The position numbers were made by a program, and so were the translations under genes. The notes under the pieces were generated by a model that did no database searches, was not told the origin of the DNA, and saw nothing but the letters and a program-made list of their open reading frames with translations. Below are positions 6,207-14,788 of a stretch of 58,970 bases of DNA, in pieces. The DNA is from a virus: positions 1 to 58,970 of the IMG/VR virus record IMGVR_UViG_3300037882_000913; one strand, 5' to 3'. The stretch's first letter is position 1, and the number at the start of each line of letters is the position of its first letter.

Positions 6207-6498
6207 TAACACCGCATTGCTTTAGGACTCCAAAAATGTCTCCCGACATTGTTTCTATACAATGCTCATCCAAGTTCCAAGCTTCCGCGTGCGAAACTTC
6301 ATGGATAATAGTCTTAATAATTGCGTTTCTACTAAAGTCCGGGTTGATATAAATTATCCTCTTAGAGTCTTCTAAGTCTGGATTCGCGCATAACCCTCTG
6401 TTATCTTTCATCTTCCTCCAGCGGAATTGATATTTCTTGCCATTTAAGACATAATCTTTCGGTAACACGATGCCTTTAACTTTTTTAATTTTCTCCAT
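6193..6498 (-). CDS. Zinc metallopeptidase-like protein, 101 aa
   Basis: A small protease-like protein with the zincin motif HEVSH at residues 66-70 followed by D77/E78 and E82 in a DEHCIETMSGD segment, a plausible third metal ligand. It resembles small SprT/ImmA-like phage metallopeptidases; the substrate is unknown. It stands alone on the minus strand among late plus-strand genes. Its stop overlaps the end of the fibre gene by 14 bases and its first 29 bases overlap the next plus-strand frame. A GTGTAA box in the correct orientation lies 30 bases upstream, so it appears to be expressed late from its own promoter. Confidence 0.75.
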   Translation of the reverse strand: MEKIKKVKGIVLPKDYVLNGKKYQFRWRKMKDNRGLCANPDLEDSKRIIYINPDFSRNAIIKTIIHEVSHAEAWNLDEHCIETMSGDIFGVLKQCGVINPD

Positions 6499-6826
6499 AT
6501 CAATAGGGTTCCTAGTATTTCTTTTAAATTACACTGACTTTATCGCAGAGTATGGGAAAGTTGCTTGTCGGTTTTTTTCGTTGCGAGAATACGAAAAATG
6601 GAAAGCCGATGGAGGAACGGGCTATCCTACATTTATCAGAGAAAAGTATAACAATTTCTGGGGCCGTATGTTCGGCTGCCCATACTGTTTGGTTACTTTC
6701 TCTAACCTAATCTTACAGAGTTTATTTACGTCGCCGCTGCTATTCCTAGTGGGGGCGTTCGTCTCGACGCTAGTATGGGGAATCTGCACACTGTTATATT
6801 TCGCTGTGAATAAAAATTACAATTAG
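6470..6826 (+). CDS. Small membrane protein with CxxC, 118 aa
   Basis: Two hydrophobic segments are visible, residues 4-20 and about 88-112, separated by a soluble stretch that ends in GCPYC (C70, C73). The CxxC next to the membrane could bind metal or be redox active. I do not assign a family with confidence. The start overlaps the minus-strand metallopeptidase by 29 bases in opposite orientation. No late box lies directly upstream on the plus strand, so it may be read through from the fibre unit. The gene ends 13 bases before the next late box. Confidence 0.55.
   Translation: MPLTFLIFSISIGFLVFLLNYTDFIAEYGKVACRFFSLREYEKWKADGGTGYPTFIREKYNNFWGRMFGCPYCLVTFSNLILQSLFTSPLLFLVGAFVSTLVWGICTLLYFAVNKNYN
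6529..6534 (-). promoter_or_regulatory. GTGTAA box on the minus strand
   Basis: The minus strand reads CAGTGTAATTT (core 6534-6529), 30 bases before the ATG of the metallopeptidase gene at 6498. A box in the correct orientation before a lone minus-strand gene supports the view that it is a promoter and not a plus-strand coding artefact. Confidence 0.6.
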
Positions 6827-6834
6827 TTGAAGTT

Positions 6835-6844
6835 TTTAGTGTAA
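6835..6844 (+). promoter_or_regulatory. GTGTAA box (putative phage late promoter)
   Basis: TTTTAGTGTAA with the core at 6839-6844. A second, weaker GTGTAT follows at 6860-6865. The first ATG of the sigma-factor and terminase unit is at 6876. Confidence 0.6.
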
Positions 6845-6875
6845 TCTGACATAATTAAGTGTATCCACTTTTCTC

Positions 6876-7313
6876 ATGTCAAACAGAATCTATCACGAAT
6901 CCTGCGGTCAACCCACCGAATACAACCTAGTAAAACCTAAATTTTGTGCTTCTTGCGGAGGCGCTTTTGATAGCACCGTCACCAAAGCAACAGCCGTCGC
7001 GTCTCGCCCGCCCGCTAGGAGAGCCCCAGTAGTAGAAAGATACGATGATGACGATGACGACGATTATCGTAATGATGATTTTGTAGCACCGAGGAAACTA
7101 GAGTTAGAAATTGAGCCTGAGCACGGGGACAAACTAAATAGAGTCTCGCTAGCTTCGATTGCGAATCAGAGGGTTGAGCCGGGAAGCGCTTTAGCGGGTG
7201 TGGCTAGGACCGCAGTTAAAATGAACAAGAAGCAAGTAAAGGCCCGATACCAAGAACTTTACTCCAAACTCAATTCCAAAGACCCAATTCGCTATAGTGG
7301 CGAAACCGAATAA
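6876..7313 (+). CDS. Acidic zinc-ribbon protein, 145 aa
   Basis: The N-terminus has a zinc-ribbon-like arrangement: H7/C10 and a CASCG pair C24, C27. A run of seven aspartates (57-63) within a strongly acidic stretch follows a Pro/Arg-rich linker; the C-terminal ~60 residues are basic and helical. The stop overlaps the start of the sigma factor as TAATG, so both are made together. A function linked to transcription is possible (zinc ribbon plus acidic tract next to a sigma factor), but this is only an inference from context. Confidence 0.6.
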   Translation: MSNRIYHESCGQPTEYNLVKPKFCASCGGAFDSTVTKATAVASRPPARRAPVVERYDDDDDDDYRNDDFVAPRKLELEIEPEHGDKLNRVSLASIANQRVEPGSALAGVARTAVKMNKKQVKARYQELYSKLNSKDPIRYSGETE

Positions 7314-7969
7314 TGGCCGACCACAAAACATTTGATGAGCTTTACCCCCGTATCGAGAAAGTCGTAGAGGGGTTTCGCGGCAAGTGGAAGTTTAAAGCCA
7401 GTGTCGAATCTGACTTTGACGATATTAAAAGTGAAATTCTAGTTCACATTTGGAAAAAGTGGCACCTATACAATCAGGAGCTACAAGTAGAGGGTTGGGC
7501 GGCCACTATTACTAAGAATCAATTTAATAATAAGCTGCGGGACATTTACCTCAAAACAAGCTCCCCGTGCGGAAGGTGCGCTTCTAATATCGGTGGCGAG
7601 TTATGTTCTCAATTCGGAATGCAGGGAGTAGAGTGCCCGCTTTACAAAAAGTGGTATAACAAGAAAAGATACTCGCACGAAGCTAAGATGCCGCTCGCTT
7701 TAGAGCTTCATATTAACGAGGTAGAGAATAGTCGCTGTATCTATTTTGATTATGATGGTAACGCGCAGAAGCTACATAAGCTTATGGAAGGCGAGCTAAC
7801 AGAGCGTGACTACAAGATATATGTGGGCCTTTTCGTAATGAATAAAGAGGAGCAAGAAGTTTCGGACGAATGCCACTTCAATCCTGATTCTGGAATCAAG
7901 AGAATCAGGCAGATAAAAGCAATGATTATAGATAAGGCCCGCAAGGTCATTGCCAGAGAGGAACTTTAA
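7313..7969 (+). CDS. Phage-encoded sigma-70-family factor with zinc-finger insertion
   Basis: Residues 34-82 fit sigma region 2: DFDDIKSEILVHIWKKW followed by EGWAATITKNQFNNKLRD, the pattern of a core-binding and -10-reading domain. Residues 160-215 fit region 4: LTERDYKIYVGL, an E-V-S helix and a basic recognition-like helix. Between them sits a four-cysteine insertion (C86, C89, C98, C108), a probable zinc site not found in ordinary ECF sigma factors. It would direct host RNA polymerase to phage promoters, most likely the GTGTAA boxes of the late units. Its start overlaps the zinc-ribbon gene as TAATG and the terminase genes follow directly. Confidence is good for the fold, lower for the promoter link. 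Confidence 0.78.
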   Translation: MADHKTFDELYPRIEKVVEGFRGKWKFKASVESDFDDIKSEILVHIWKKWHLYNQELQVEGWAATITKNQFNNKLRDIYLKTSSPCGRCASNIGGELCSQFGMQGVECPLYKKWYNKKRYSHEAKMPLALELHINEVENSRCIYFDYDGNAQKLHKLMEGELTERDYKIYVGLFVMNKEEQEVSDECHFNPDSGIKRIRQIKAMIIDKARKVIAREEL

Positions 7970-7970
7970 A

Positions 7971-9038
7971 ATGCCAGAAGTCGAAGAATATATTTTAACC
8001 GAGCAGGAGATAGTCGCCGTGGAGAAGGAGTGGACTAGCGGCGAGACTAGCATTAAAACCATCGTTCAGAAGGTTTGCGGCGCTAAGTATGGACTTCGCG
8101 ACCCACAAGGAATCGCTGTTAAAAAGTATTTGTCCCAGAGAAACGGGTTAGTCGCTCCCAGAACTGACGCGGACGCCTTAACTCAAACTCAAAAAGATTT
8201 CATCGAAAAACATATTATGATGAGGCCGCTTGAAATTACGCGGTTGCTTTTTGATGACGATAAGATTCAAATTACGTCCCCCCATTTTAGGAGCGTTAAA
8301 GCTCACTACGATTCTGTAGAGTCTGAGGATAAACCAAGTGAAATTCAGAAGGAGTCTAATGATATAGCGGACACTTCCTATTATTCGCCCAAAAGCTTTG
8401 GCAGCATTTTAAGGCGCGTAAACGAATATACTTCGGCCAACTACCGAGAAGAGCGTATGACGCCCGCCCAAAAAGAGAATATGGGTCGCCTCATGTCCTA
8501 TATGGCGACTAACAGGTTCGTCCATGAAATGAATATCTTAAAAAGAGTTAGCGAGCGTAAGAACTTTGAGGCTACCTTCGTCCGAATGTGCTATGACAAA
8601 CCCGACTTGACGGAAGAAGAAGTTGAGATGTATGTAAACTATTGTTCAGGGTGCGTCTCAATTGATAGGATGAAAAAGGAAGAGGCCGACCTAATAGATT
8701 ACAAAGACGAAATCATGCGCGAAGACAAAACGCCTCCCATGACAATTATCGAAGCTATTAATAATACTAGGACGCAAATTGACAGTAAGCAGAAGTGGTT
8801 AAGCAAGACTCTACAAGAATTGAACGGTAAAAGGTCCGACCGCCTTGGGAAATTGGCTAGCAACAGCGAGAGCGTGTTAAAACTAGTCGAAGCGTTCCGA
8901 GAGGGCAAGAGCAGAAAACAAACCCTACAGTTTTTGGAGTTTAGAAAAGAGGCTAGGTCAAAAGAAATAGACCGTATTACAAATATGGATGATTTCCGCG
9001 CCCAGATTTTCGGCATTTCACCAGAGGAGGCTAATTAA
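7971..9038 (+). CDS. Putative terminase small subunit, 355 aa
   Basis: The start is taken at ATG 7971, one base after the sigma stop, with AGAGAGGAAC as ribosome-binding site. The protein is helical and charged with no transmembrane segment. The first ~60 residues (LTEQEIVAVEKEW, IKTIVQKVCG, DPQGIAVKKYL) could form a helix-turn-helix DNA-binding part. It ends immediately before the large-terminase ATG (TAA then ATG), the usual place of the DNA-recognition subunit. At 355 residues it is longer than most small terminases, and no diagnostic motif is visible, so the call rests mainly on position. Confidence 0.45.
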   Translation: MPEVEEYILTEQEIVAVEKEWTSGETSIKTIVQKVCGAKYGLRDPQGIAVKKYLSQRNGLVAPRTDADALTQTQKDFIEKHIMMRPLEITRLLFDDDKIQITSPHFRSVKAHYDSVESEDKPSEIQKESNDIADTSYYSPKSFGSILRRVNEYTSANYREERMTPAQKENMGRLMSYMATNRFVHEMNILKRVSERKNFEATFVRMCYDKPDLTEEEVEMYVNYCSGCVSIDRMKKEEADLIDYKDEIMREDKTPPMTIIEAINNTRTQIDSKQKWLSKTLQELNGKRSDRLGKLASNSESVLKLVEAFREGKSRKQTLQFLEFRKEARSKEIDRITNMDDFRAQIFGISPEEAN

Positions 9039-10964
9039 ATGGGGTGGGAAACAGGAGTCGAACGAAGAGATAGACCCACGGACCTATTGGATAGGTTAAA
9101 AGAAATTAAAGGCGACATATCTGAGGTAAAAGCAAGAGAACTCCTTGGAGAAGTCTTGGAATATGACCTTGGGTTCACTTGGAGTCTTTTAACTGGCGGC
9201 GAATATCAAATATGGCCGTTCCAAGAAATTCTTCTAAAAGGTTGGTTTAAGAAAGACTACTCTCTTGTGGTTGCTGGTCGTGGTGTCGGCAAAAGCTACC
9301 TATTGGCGATTTTTATTCTCCTATATTTGATATTCAGCCCCGGCGCTAAAGTAGTTTTAGTCTCCTCGAATTTTCGTCGGTCGAAAGATATTTTCGGCCA
9401 GATGGAGAAGTTTCTAAGTCATCCTAAGTCAGTATTACTTCGGCAGTGTTTTGAAACTGATAATAAGGCGGGCACTAAAGTTAAAATAGGTAAGGACCAA
9501 TCTGGATGGACTCTCAAGTGTTTGAACGAGGCTATTGTAAAAGGTTTGCCTCTGGGTGGCGGCGAGAACCTTCGCGGAGAGCGTGCCAACGTGCTTTTAA
9601 TTGATGAGGGATTATTGGTGTCGGAGCACATTCAAAAGACCATCCTTAAGCCATTCTTGACCGCAAAACTCAACGCTAAGGAGCAGTTTCAGACTAAAGA
9701 GCGAGAAGATAAGATGATTGCGGCGGGCGCGATGAAGGAAGAAGATAGAACAATCTTCGCGAATAATAAGATGATTGTTACCAGTTCGGCCTCGTATCAA
9801 TTTGAGTATTTATACGAGGGTCTTTTCGTTCCCTACCTAGACGCAATTAGAGGTAAGAAAAATAAGAAGAATGAGGAGGAAGAAAAAGAACTTTCAACAA
9901 CTCCTACTCATTTTGTAGCCCGACTAGCCTATAATGCGCCGCCTCCCGGTTCTATTATGGACGAGTCTGCTATTAATGAAGACGTTAAAGGCAAGGAGCA
10001 TAATCCAATTGTCCGAAGGGAGTATGGGGCCGAGTTTGTGGATGCTAGCGACAGCTATTTTGACATCAAGAAACTTCACGACTGCACAGTGCCGTCTGGT
10101 CAGTATCCTACAGTTCAGCTTTACGGAAGCAAGCGGGCGGAATATATCCTCGCGTTGGACCCATCTTACGGAACCGCCAAGACCAGTGACTATTTTGCAA
10201 TGGGCGTATATATGATAGTTCCCGAGGACCACAGAATCTATCAAGTTCATTCGTATGGCAAGGCGGGTTCTGATATTTCTGAGCATTATGAATATCTAAC
10301 ATACGTCCTGACTCATTTCAACATTGTTTGGTTTGTAATTGACGGTTCGGGCACTGAGTTTATTAACGGATATAATAATTCCGTGATTGCCGAGAAGCAT
10401 AACATTAAGCTCGGGTATATAGGCGCAGATTTGGCCGCTGATGACCATTCTGATTATAATAAGGCGATTCGTGCAGCTAAAAACGAATGGAACTTAACTA
10501 CTAAGCGAATTGTTTATGCTCAGCCATTCTCCGCTCCTACGCTACGTACGATGAACGAATATCTTCAAGATGGAGTTTCGTCGGCTAAGGTGTGGTTCGG
10601 TTCGGGCATTCAACATAACGAGTCTTTATACGAAAGCGTTATAAATAACTTTAAGTTACCATATCCGTTTAAGGACGACAAGGATAAGACATATGATTTG
10701 GTTGATTTTATTGATGACCAAGAAGATTGGGTAGCCCAAACCAAGCGCCAGATGGCGCTGATTGAAGTTAAGAGTATCGGTAATGGTAATACTCTTCAAT
10801 ACAACATCCCCTCGCACTTGAGAAAAGCGACTAGCGAGAAAAGGGCTCGTCGTGATAACTATACATGCTTGCTCATGGCGTATTACTCTAGTAAACACTA
10901 CTTCAACATAATGAAAGCAGAAGAGCGCCCGCCAATGCCTACTTTTCTGCCCGTTTCTTTCTAA
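9039..10964 (+). CDS. terL: Terminase large subunit (packaging ATPase-nuclease)
   Basis: The DNA-packaging motor. Walker A AGRGVGKS is at residues 79-86 and Walker B VLLIDE at 185-190, ending in the catalytic glutamate. The C-terminal RNase H-like nuclease shows its acidic residues in ALDPSYG (D374), VIDGSG (D435) and the late VDFIDDQEDW segment. At 641 residues it has the full two-domain length. It docks on the portal vertex, translocates DNA into the prohead and cuts it. It is preceded directly by the putative small subunit and followed, with TAATG overlap, by an ERCC4-type nuclease and then the portal. Confidence 0.93.
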   Translation: MGWETGVERRDRPTDLLDRLKEIKGDISEVKARELLGEVLEYDLGFTWSLLTGGEYQIWPFQEILLKGWFKKDYSLVVAGRGVGKSYLLAIFILLYLIFSPGAKVVLVSSNFRRSKDIFGQMEKFLSHPKSVLLRQCFETDNKAGTKVKIGKDQSGWTLKCLNEAIVKGLPLGGGENLRGERANVLLIDEGLLVSEHIQKTILKPFLTAKLNAKEQFQTKEREDKMIAAGAMKEEDRTIFANNKMIVTSSASYQFEYLYEGLFVPYLDAIRGKKNKKNEEEEKELSTTPTHFVARLAYNAPPPGSIMDESAINEDVKGKEHNPIVRREYGAEFVDASDSYFDIKKLHDCTVPSGQYPTVQLYGSKRAEYILALDPSYGTAKTSDYFAMGVYMIVPEDHRIYQVHSYGKAGSDISEHYEYLTYVLTHFNIVWFVIDGSGTEFINGYNNSVIAEKHNIKLGYIGADLAADDHSDYNKAIRAAKNEWNLTTKRIVYAQPFSAPTLRTMNEYLQDGVSSAKVWFGSGIQHNESLYESVINNFKLPYPFKDDKDKTYDLVDFIDDQEDWVAQTKRQMALIEVKSIGNGNTLQYNIPSHLRKATSEKRARRDNYTCLLMAYYSSKHYFNIMKAEERPPMPTFLPVSF

Positions 10965-11863
10965 TGCTATCTTTAATTGATAATATAGAACGCCCAGACC
11001 GTAAAGATTTCATCAAGCACTTGCGCGAAAATGGTTTGTCCTTAAAAGAGTATTGCCTTAAATACTACGCTCGGAAGGACTTACTGACTGGAGATGATAT
11101 TGAGTATAAAGATGATATTCACTATATCAACTCTACTTTTAACTCTAGGGAGAATATGGTCAAACACTTTCTGGCGGGCGATTGTCGGGAAGATATAGAA
11201 AAAACTATTAGGGGTCGTGCCGCTATTAAGTCTTTCATGTTCGCCCCCTCGACGGTAGAAACTAGGACGAGTATTTTGCCGAGCCCCGCTCTTCTTTTTA
11301 AGCTAGGAATAGATTATAATTCTTTCAACGAATCTTTAGGGCTCAAACCTAGATACAATTATCACCCAACAATAGAAAAGGTGGCCGACCCTCTACATAT
11401 TCTAGTTGATACTAGGGAACAGAATCCATTGCAGTTATCGTGCAAAACCTCAGTGGCGAAACTTGACGTGGGAGATTATTCGTGCCAGAACCACTTCAAC
11501 AACTGTTTCATAGAAAGAAAGAGTTTGGAAGATTTCTGCGGCACTATGTCTCAAGGATTTGATAGGTTTAAGCTAGAAGTAGAGCGGGCGGATTCTTTGG
11601 GATTTCACCTTGCTGTTCTCGTGGAGGAAAAGCTAGAAACATTAATGCAGATAAATGTGGCAAATAACCATAAATTTATTAAGGGGCCGCCAGAGTTTTA
11701 TCTAGCTAGGATGCGAACGCTATGCGAACAGTATGGTAATGTCCAATTCTTATTCGTAGGTGGTCGCTATGAATCCTCTAAGATATTACAGGAGCTTTTT
11801 AGGATAAAAGGCGGGTTTTCTAGGTTAGACCTCCAATTTTTATATGATAACCATCGCATTTGA
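10964..11863 (+). CDS. ERCC4-type nuclease
   Basis: Residues ~143-260 form an ERCC4/XPF-type nuclease domain: ILVDTRE (146-152), KLDVGDYS (GDY 170-172) and IERKS (ERK 184-186), the metal-binding D...GDY...ERK pattern. The N-terminal ~140 residues are unassigned and may bind DNA. These nucleases cut branched or single/double-strand junction DNA. The gene starts by TAATG overlap with the large terminase and ends right before the portal promoter, a position that suggests it trims branched replicative DNA for packaging, as endonuclease VII does in T4. No helicase part is fused. Confidence 0.82.
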   Translation: MLSLIDNIERPDRKDFIKHLRENGLSLKEYCLKYYARKDLLTGDDIEYKDDIHYINSTFNSRENMVKHFLAGDCREDIEKTIRGRAAIKSFMFAPSTVETRTSILPSPALLFKLGIDYNSFNESLGLKPRYNYHPTIEKVADPLHILVDTREQNPLQLSCKTSVAKLDVGDYSCQNHFNNCFIERKSLEDFCGTMSQGFDRFKLEVERADSLGFHLAVLVEEKLETLMQINVANNHKFIKGPPEFYLARMRTLCEQYGNVQFLFVGGRYESSKILQELFRIKGGFSRLDLQFLYDNHRI

Positions 11864-11869
11864 GTGTAT
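11860..11869 (+). promoter_or_regulatory. GTGTAT box (putative phage late promoter)
   Basis: TTGAGTGTATAAT with the core at 11864-11869, starting in the stop codon of the nuclease gene; the portal ATG at 11878 follows after 8 bases. Confidence 0.5.
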
Positions 11870-11877
11870 AATTGATT

Positions 11878-13860
11878 ATGCCACGACCAAAGAAAATTAA
11901 AGAAGCCGCACAAGCGACCAACGCTCTTGGCGCGTGGATTATGCCATCTTTCGCAGATGAATCAAACGATAAGGACAAAGATTTTGCTTTCGCCGCGTCC
12001 CGTTCGCGCTCCGAAACCCTCAACTCTCCATCCCAAAGTTACCCCAACTTAGATAAGTTTCTAACTCCTTTTAAGACCGGCTCTAGCTCATCCTACATGG
12101 ATTCTAGGCAAGCAATTCGTCTATGCGTAAAAGCTTATTGGGCGTTCCCACTTCTTCGCAACGTCGTCGAGGTAATGGGAGAACTCTCTAACAGTAATAT
12201 CTACCTAGAGGGCGGCAATAAAAATACTAGGGACTTTGTAACAGCTTGGTTTGAGAGAGTTAATCTCTGGCACCTAAAGGAACAGTTTTTCAGGGAGTGG
12301 TTCCGTTCTGGTAACTCTTTTATTTATAGGTTTGACGCGAAAATCCCAGAGTCGGAAGCTAAGAAAATGACTCAAGTATATGGGTCTTCTGGTAAATATA
12401 CGATTCCCATTAAATACGTTTTAATGAACCCGGAAAGTATTCTGGCGGGCGGGGACTTGATGTTTGGAACCCCGGCCTATTATAAATCACTTTCCTCTTT
12501 TGAGATTGCGAAACTCAAAGCTAAGGACACAGATGAATCCAAAGACTTTTTTAATTCTCTGGACCCCAAAACCAAAAAAGCCATCAATGAGTCTGCGGCG
12601 GCTATTGAAATCCCACTTGACCCAAAGCGCCTCTCGCCACTTCTTTATAAGGCCCAATCTTACGAGGCGATGGGCGTTCCTATGGCGTTTGGTGTTATTA
12701 ATGACATAGAGACTAAGCTAGAGTTCAAGCGTATTGACCTATCCATCGCTAGGACAACTGAGCGTGCGATGTTACTGGTGAATATCGGAGAGCCCGAGAA
12801 CGAGTATAACCAAGGACGTAATTTTAATCCAGCGGTTGCTGATGTAATTCGGAACCTATTCCAAAACGAAAGCGTTGCTAGAACCTTAATCACTGACCAT
12901 ACGGTTAAGGCGGAATGGTTAATCCCTGATATTGGTAAGATTCTAGGTGCGGAAAAATACGAGCAGCTTGACAAGGACATTAACACCGGGCTTAACGCTA
13001 TTCTTTTTGATTCTGGTGAGAAGTTCGCGAATACGTCTATTAAGGTTCAGGTATTCCTAGAGCGGCTTAAAGAAGCCCGCCAAGCGTTTCTCCATAACTT
13101 CTTGCAACCCGAAATCAAGCGCGTTTGCAAAGCAATCGGAGCTAGAGTTTATCCAACGGCGGTATTTGAAGACCTTTCTCTTAAGGACGAACTTCAATAT
13201 TCTAAGCTCGCGGTTTCAATGGCTCAGTTAGGATTCTTAGCGCCCGACGAGCTTTTTGAAGCTATGAAAAGCGGCAAAATGCCAACTCCAGAGACTTCAC
13301 TAGAAAGCCAAGAGCGTTTCAAAGAACAGCGTCAGAACGATTTATACTTACCTTTGGTTGGCGGCGCTTCCGAATTGACACGCAGACAGGTAGAAACCGC
13401 TGATAAAGTAGCTAAAATCACGGCCAAACAAGCCCTTCAAATGCCAGCCGCCAAAGCTCCCGGTGTGGCGGGGCGGCCAACTGGAACTAAATCGCCCAAG
13501 GCGGCCACTAAACCATCTCCTATTGGTTCTTCTAAAGCTTCTTTTAGCGTCAAAGCTTTGACAAATCTTAGCAATCAGGTTTCGCTACTTCATTCAAAAG
13601 TGGACGCGGCGGTTAAGACTAAGTTCAAAATTACTGAAACTAACGCTACTCAAGCGGCAGTAGTAAAAGAAATAGTGGCGGGCATTATTTCAAACGAAGA
13701 GGCGGCCAACTGGGATAAGTGTGTTGCTTCGTATGTCAAGAAGCCAAAAGACTCAAGCGAAGAAGTAAAGAAAGAAATTGAGGACATTCAGATTGAACAT
13801 GATGTTGACTATTACTCAGCGGCAATCCTAAGATTATCATCAAATGAACTTTTCGATTAA
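11878..13860 (+). CDS. Portal protein
   Basis: A 660-residue protein between the terminase/nuclease genes and the prohead protease, the classic portal position. It would form the dodecameric ring through which DNA enters and to which the tail attaches. The central part (about residues 60-470) has the mixed alpha/beta character of portals with a long helical segment, and the last ~180 residues are Ala/Pro/Lys-rich and extended. A TTG codon lies at 11872 in the same frame, but ATG 11878 is preferred. A GTGTAT box 8 bases upstream suggests a very short leader. Confidence 0.75.
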   Translation: MPRPKKIKEAAQATNALGAWIMPSFADESNDKDKDFAFAASRSRSETLNSPSQSYPNLDKFLTPFKTGSSSSYMDSRQAIRLCVKAYWAFPLLRNVVEVMGELSNSNIYLEGGNKNTRDFVTAWFERVNLWHLKEQFFREWFRSGNSFIYRFDAKIPESEAKKMTQVYGSSGKYTIPIKYVLMNPESILAGGDLMFGTPAYYKSLSSFEIAKLKAKDTDESKDFFNSLDPKTKKAINESAAAIEIPLDPKRLSPLLYKAQSYEAMGVPMAFGVINDIETKLEFKRIDLSIARTTERAMLLVNIGEPENEYNQGRNFNPAVADVIRNLFQNESVARTLITDHTVKAEWLIPDIGKILGAEKYEQLDKDINTGLNAILFDSGEKFANTSIKVQVFLERLKEARQAFLHNFLQPEIKRVCKAIGARVYPTAVFEDLSLKDELQYSKLAVSMAQLGFLAPDELFEAMKSGKMPTPETSLESQERFKEQRQNDLYLPLVGGASELTRRQVETADKVAKITAKQALQMPAAKAPGVAGRPTGTKSPKAATKPSPIGSSKASFSVKALTNLSNQVSLLHSKVDAAVKTKFKITETNATQAAVVKEIVAGIISNEEAANWDKCVASYVKKPKDSSEEVKKEIEDIQIEHDVDYYSAAILRLSSNELFD

Positions 13861-14167
13861 GCTAAAGCAAATTGACCTCCCAGAGCTTTCTGGATACATT
13901 GAAAGCGTGTCTTCTGGAGTGGCACCGTCCGTAACCCTAAGTGGAATAACGGGATACTTTCAGAACGTGCCATCTGGAGTTAGCGGAGTGGACATTTCTT
14001 GGAGTTCGCGTCCACTTTACCTGAATATGACGGTTCAAAGCTCGGGAAGTAACGACCCACTCCTAGTGGGGAATCTTCGCGGCTTTAACGCTACTGGATG
14101 CTCGTTCCTACTTTCGGATTCAACTCCTAGCGCGAATTATTATTTGCATCTCAGCTATCCAATTTAA
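13844..14167 (+). CDS. Small beta-sandwich virion protein, 107 aa
   Basis: Starts 17 bases inside the end of the portal gene. It is rich in Ser, Gly and Thr, beta-strand-like, and contains SSGSNDPLLVGN near residue 66. The protein at 20161 has the same SSGSNDP motif close to its C-terminus, so both probably share an Ig-like or adhesin-like fold. Likely a minor head or decoration protein; no function is shown by the sequence. Confidence 0.55.
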   Translation: MNFSIKLKQIDLPELSGYIESVSSGVAPSVTLSGITGYFQNVPSGVSGVDISWSSRPLYLNMTVQSSGSNDPLLVGNLRGFNATGCSFLLSDSTPSANYYLHLSYPI

Positions 14168-14170
14168 GTT

Positions 14171-14180
14171 TTCCGTGTAA
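14171..14180 (+). promoter_or_regulatory. GTGTAA box before the lysis cassette
   Basis: TTTTCCGTGTAA with the core at 14175-14180; only 8 bases separate it from the GTG start at 14189. Confidence 0.6.
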
Positions 14181-14188
14181 AGATTAGC

Positions 14189-14788
14189 GTGAAGGCGATT
14201 CTTCCATTACTAGCTTGCGGTCTGTTTCTCTCTGGATGTCAATCCACAGCGAAGAAGCATCGCGAACTCGTAAACCAAGGGATTGCTCAAATAGACGAGA
14301 GTTTGAAACATGGTCGCGTTGATTTAGCTAGAAAATATGCGACCACACTACGCACCGCCAATCCAAGCAAAACGGTAATTCACGTCAAAGACTTCAACAA
14401 CGGAACAAAGAAATATGTTGTCCTTCCAGTTGACTATGACGGAAAGCCCCTGCTAACCCTAGACTCTCCAGAGTACAAGGAGATAGTTAATGAAAACAAA
14501 GAGTTAAAAGAGCAGGTTGCACAAGAAGTGGAGCAGTTCCAGAAATACGAAAGGAAGACCCAAGATATTGTTCGTAAAGCTAACGACGAACTTGAAACTC
14601 AAAAACGCTCTGGTTTTTGGGGATGGTTCCTAGCTTTAGGAAGTTTCGGTTCAATAGCGGCGGCTATTGCCGTTTGTGTGTTTTTCCCAGCGGCCCAGCC
14701 TCTTATCGCCAACATACTCCAAAGTTTAATCGGAGGCGTAAATTCTACTATCAAAATGATTACTAACCTCTTTAAAAAAAATGATTAA
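14189..14788 (+). CDS. Putative unimolecular spanin (lipoprotein with C-terminal membrane segment)
   Basis: Starts at GTG 14189. The N-terminus is a lipoprotein signal with the lipobox LSGC (C17), predicted to anchor in the outer membrane. A long charged, helical middle part (to residue ~140) spans the periplasm, and a hydrophobic stretch (about 144-168, with a second weak one at 169-185) would insert in the inner membrane. A lipid anchor plus C-terminal membrane segment is the layout of u-spanins such as T1 gp11, which fuse inner and outer membranes at lysis. The 8-base overlap with a holin-like gene and the endolysin after it support this. It also points to a Gram-negative host. Confidence 0.65.
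   Translation: MKAILPLLACGLFLSGCQSTAKKHRELVNQGIAQIDESLKHGRVDLARKYATTLRTANPSKTVIHVKDFNNGTKKYVVLPVDYDGKPLLTLDSPEYKEIVNENKELKEQVAQEVEQFQKYERKTQDIVRKANDELETQKRSGFWGWFLALGSFGSIAAAIAVCVFFPAAQPLIANILQSLIGGVNSTIKMITNLFKKND

Noticed and set aside
9924-10286. Minus-strand frame of 120 codons within the large terminase
   Set aside because: Antisense to the conserved nuclease domain of the terminase; no promoter or ribosome-binding site.
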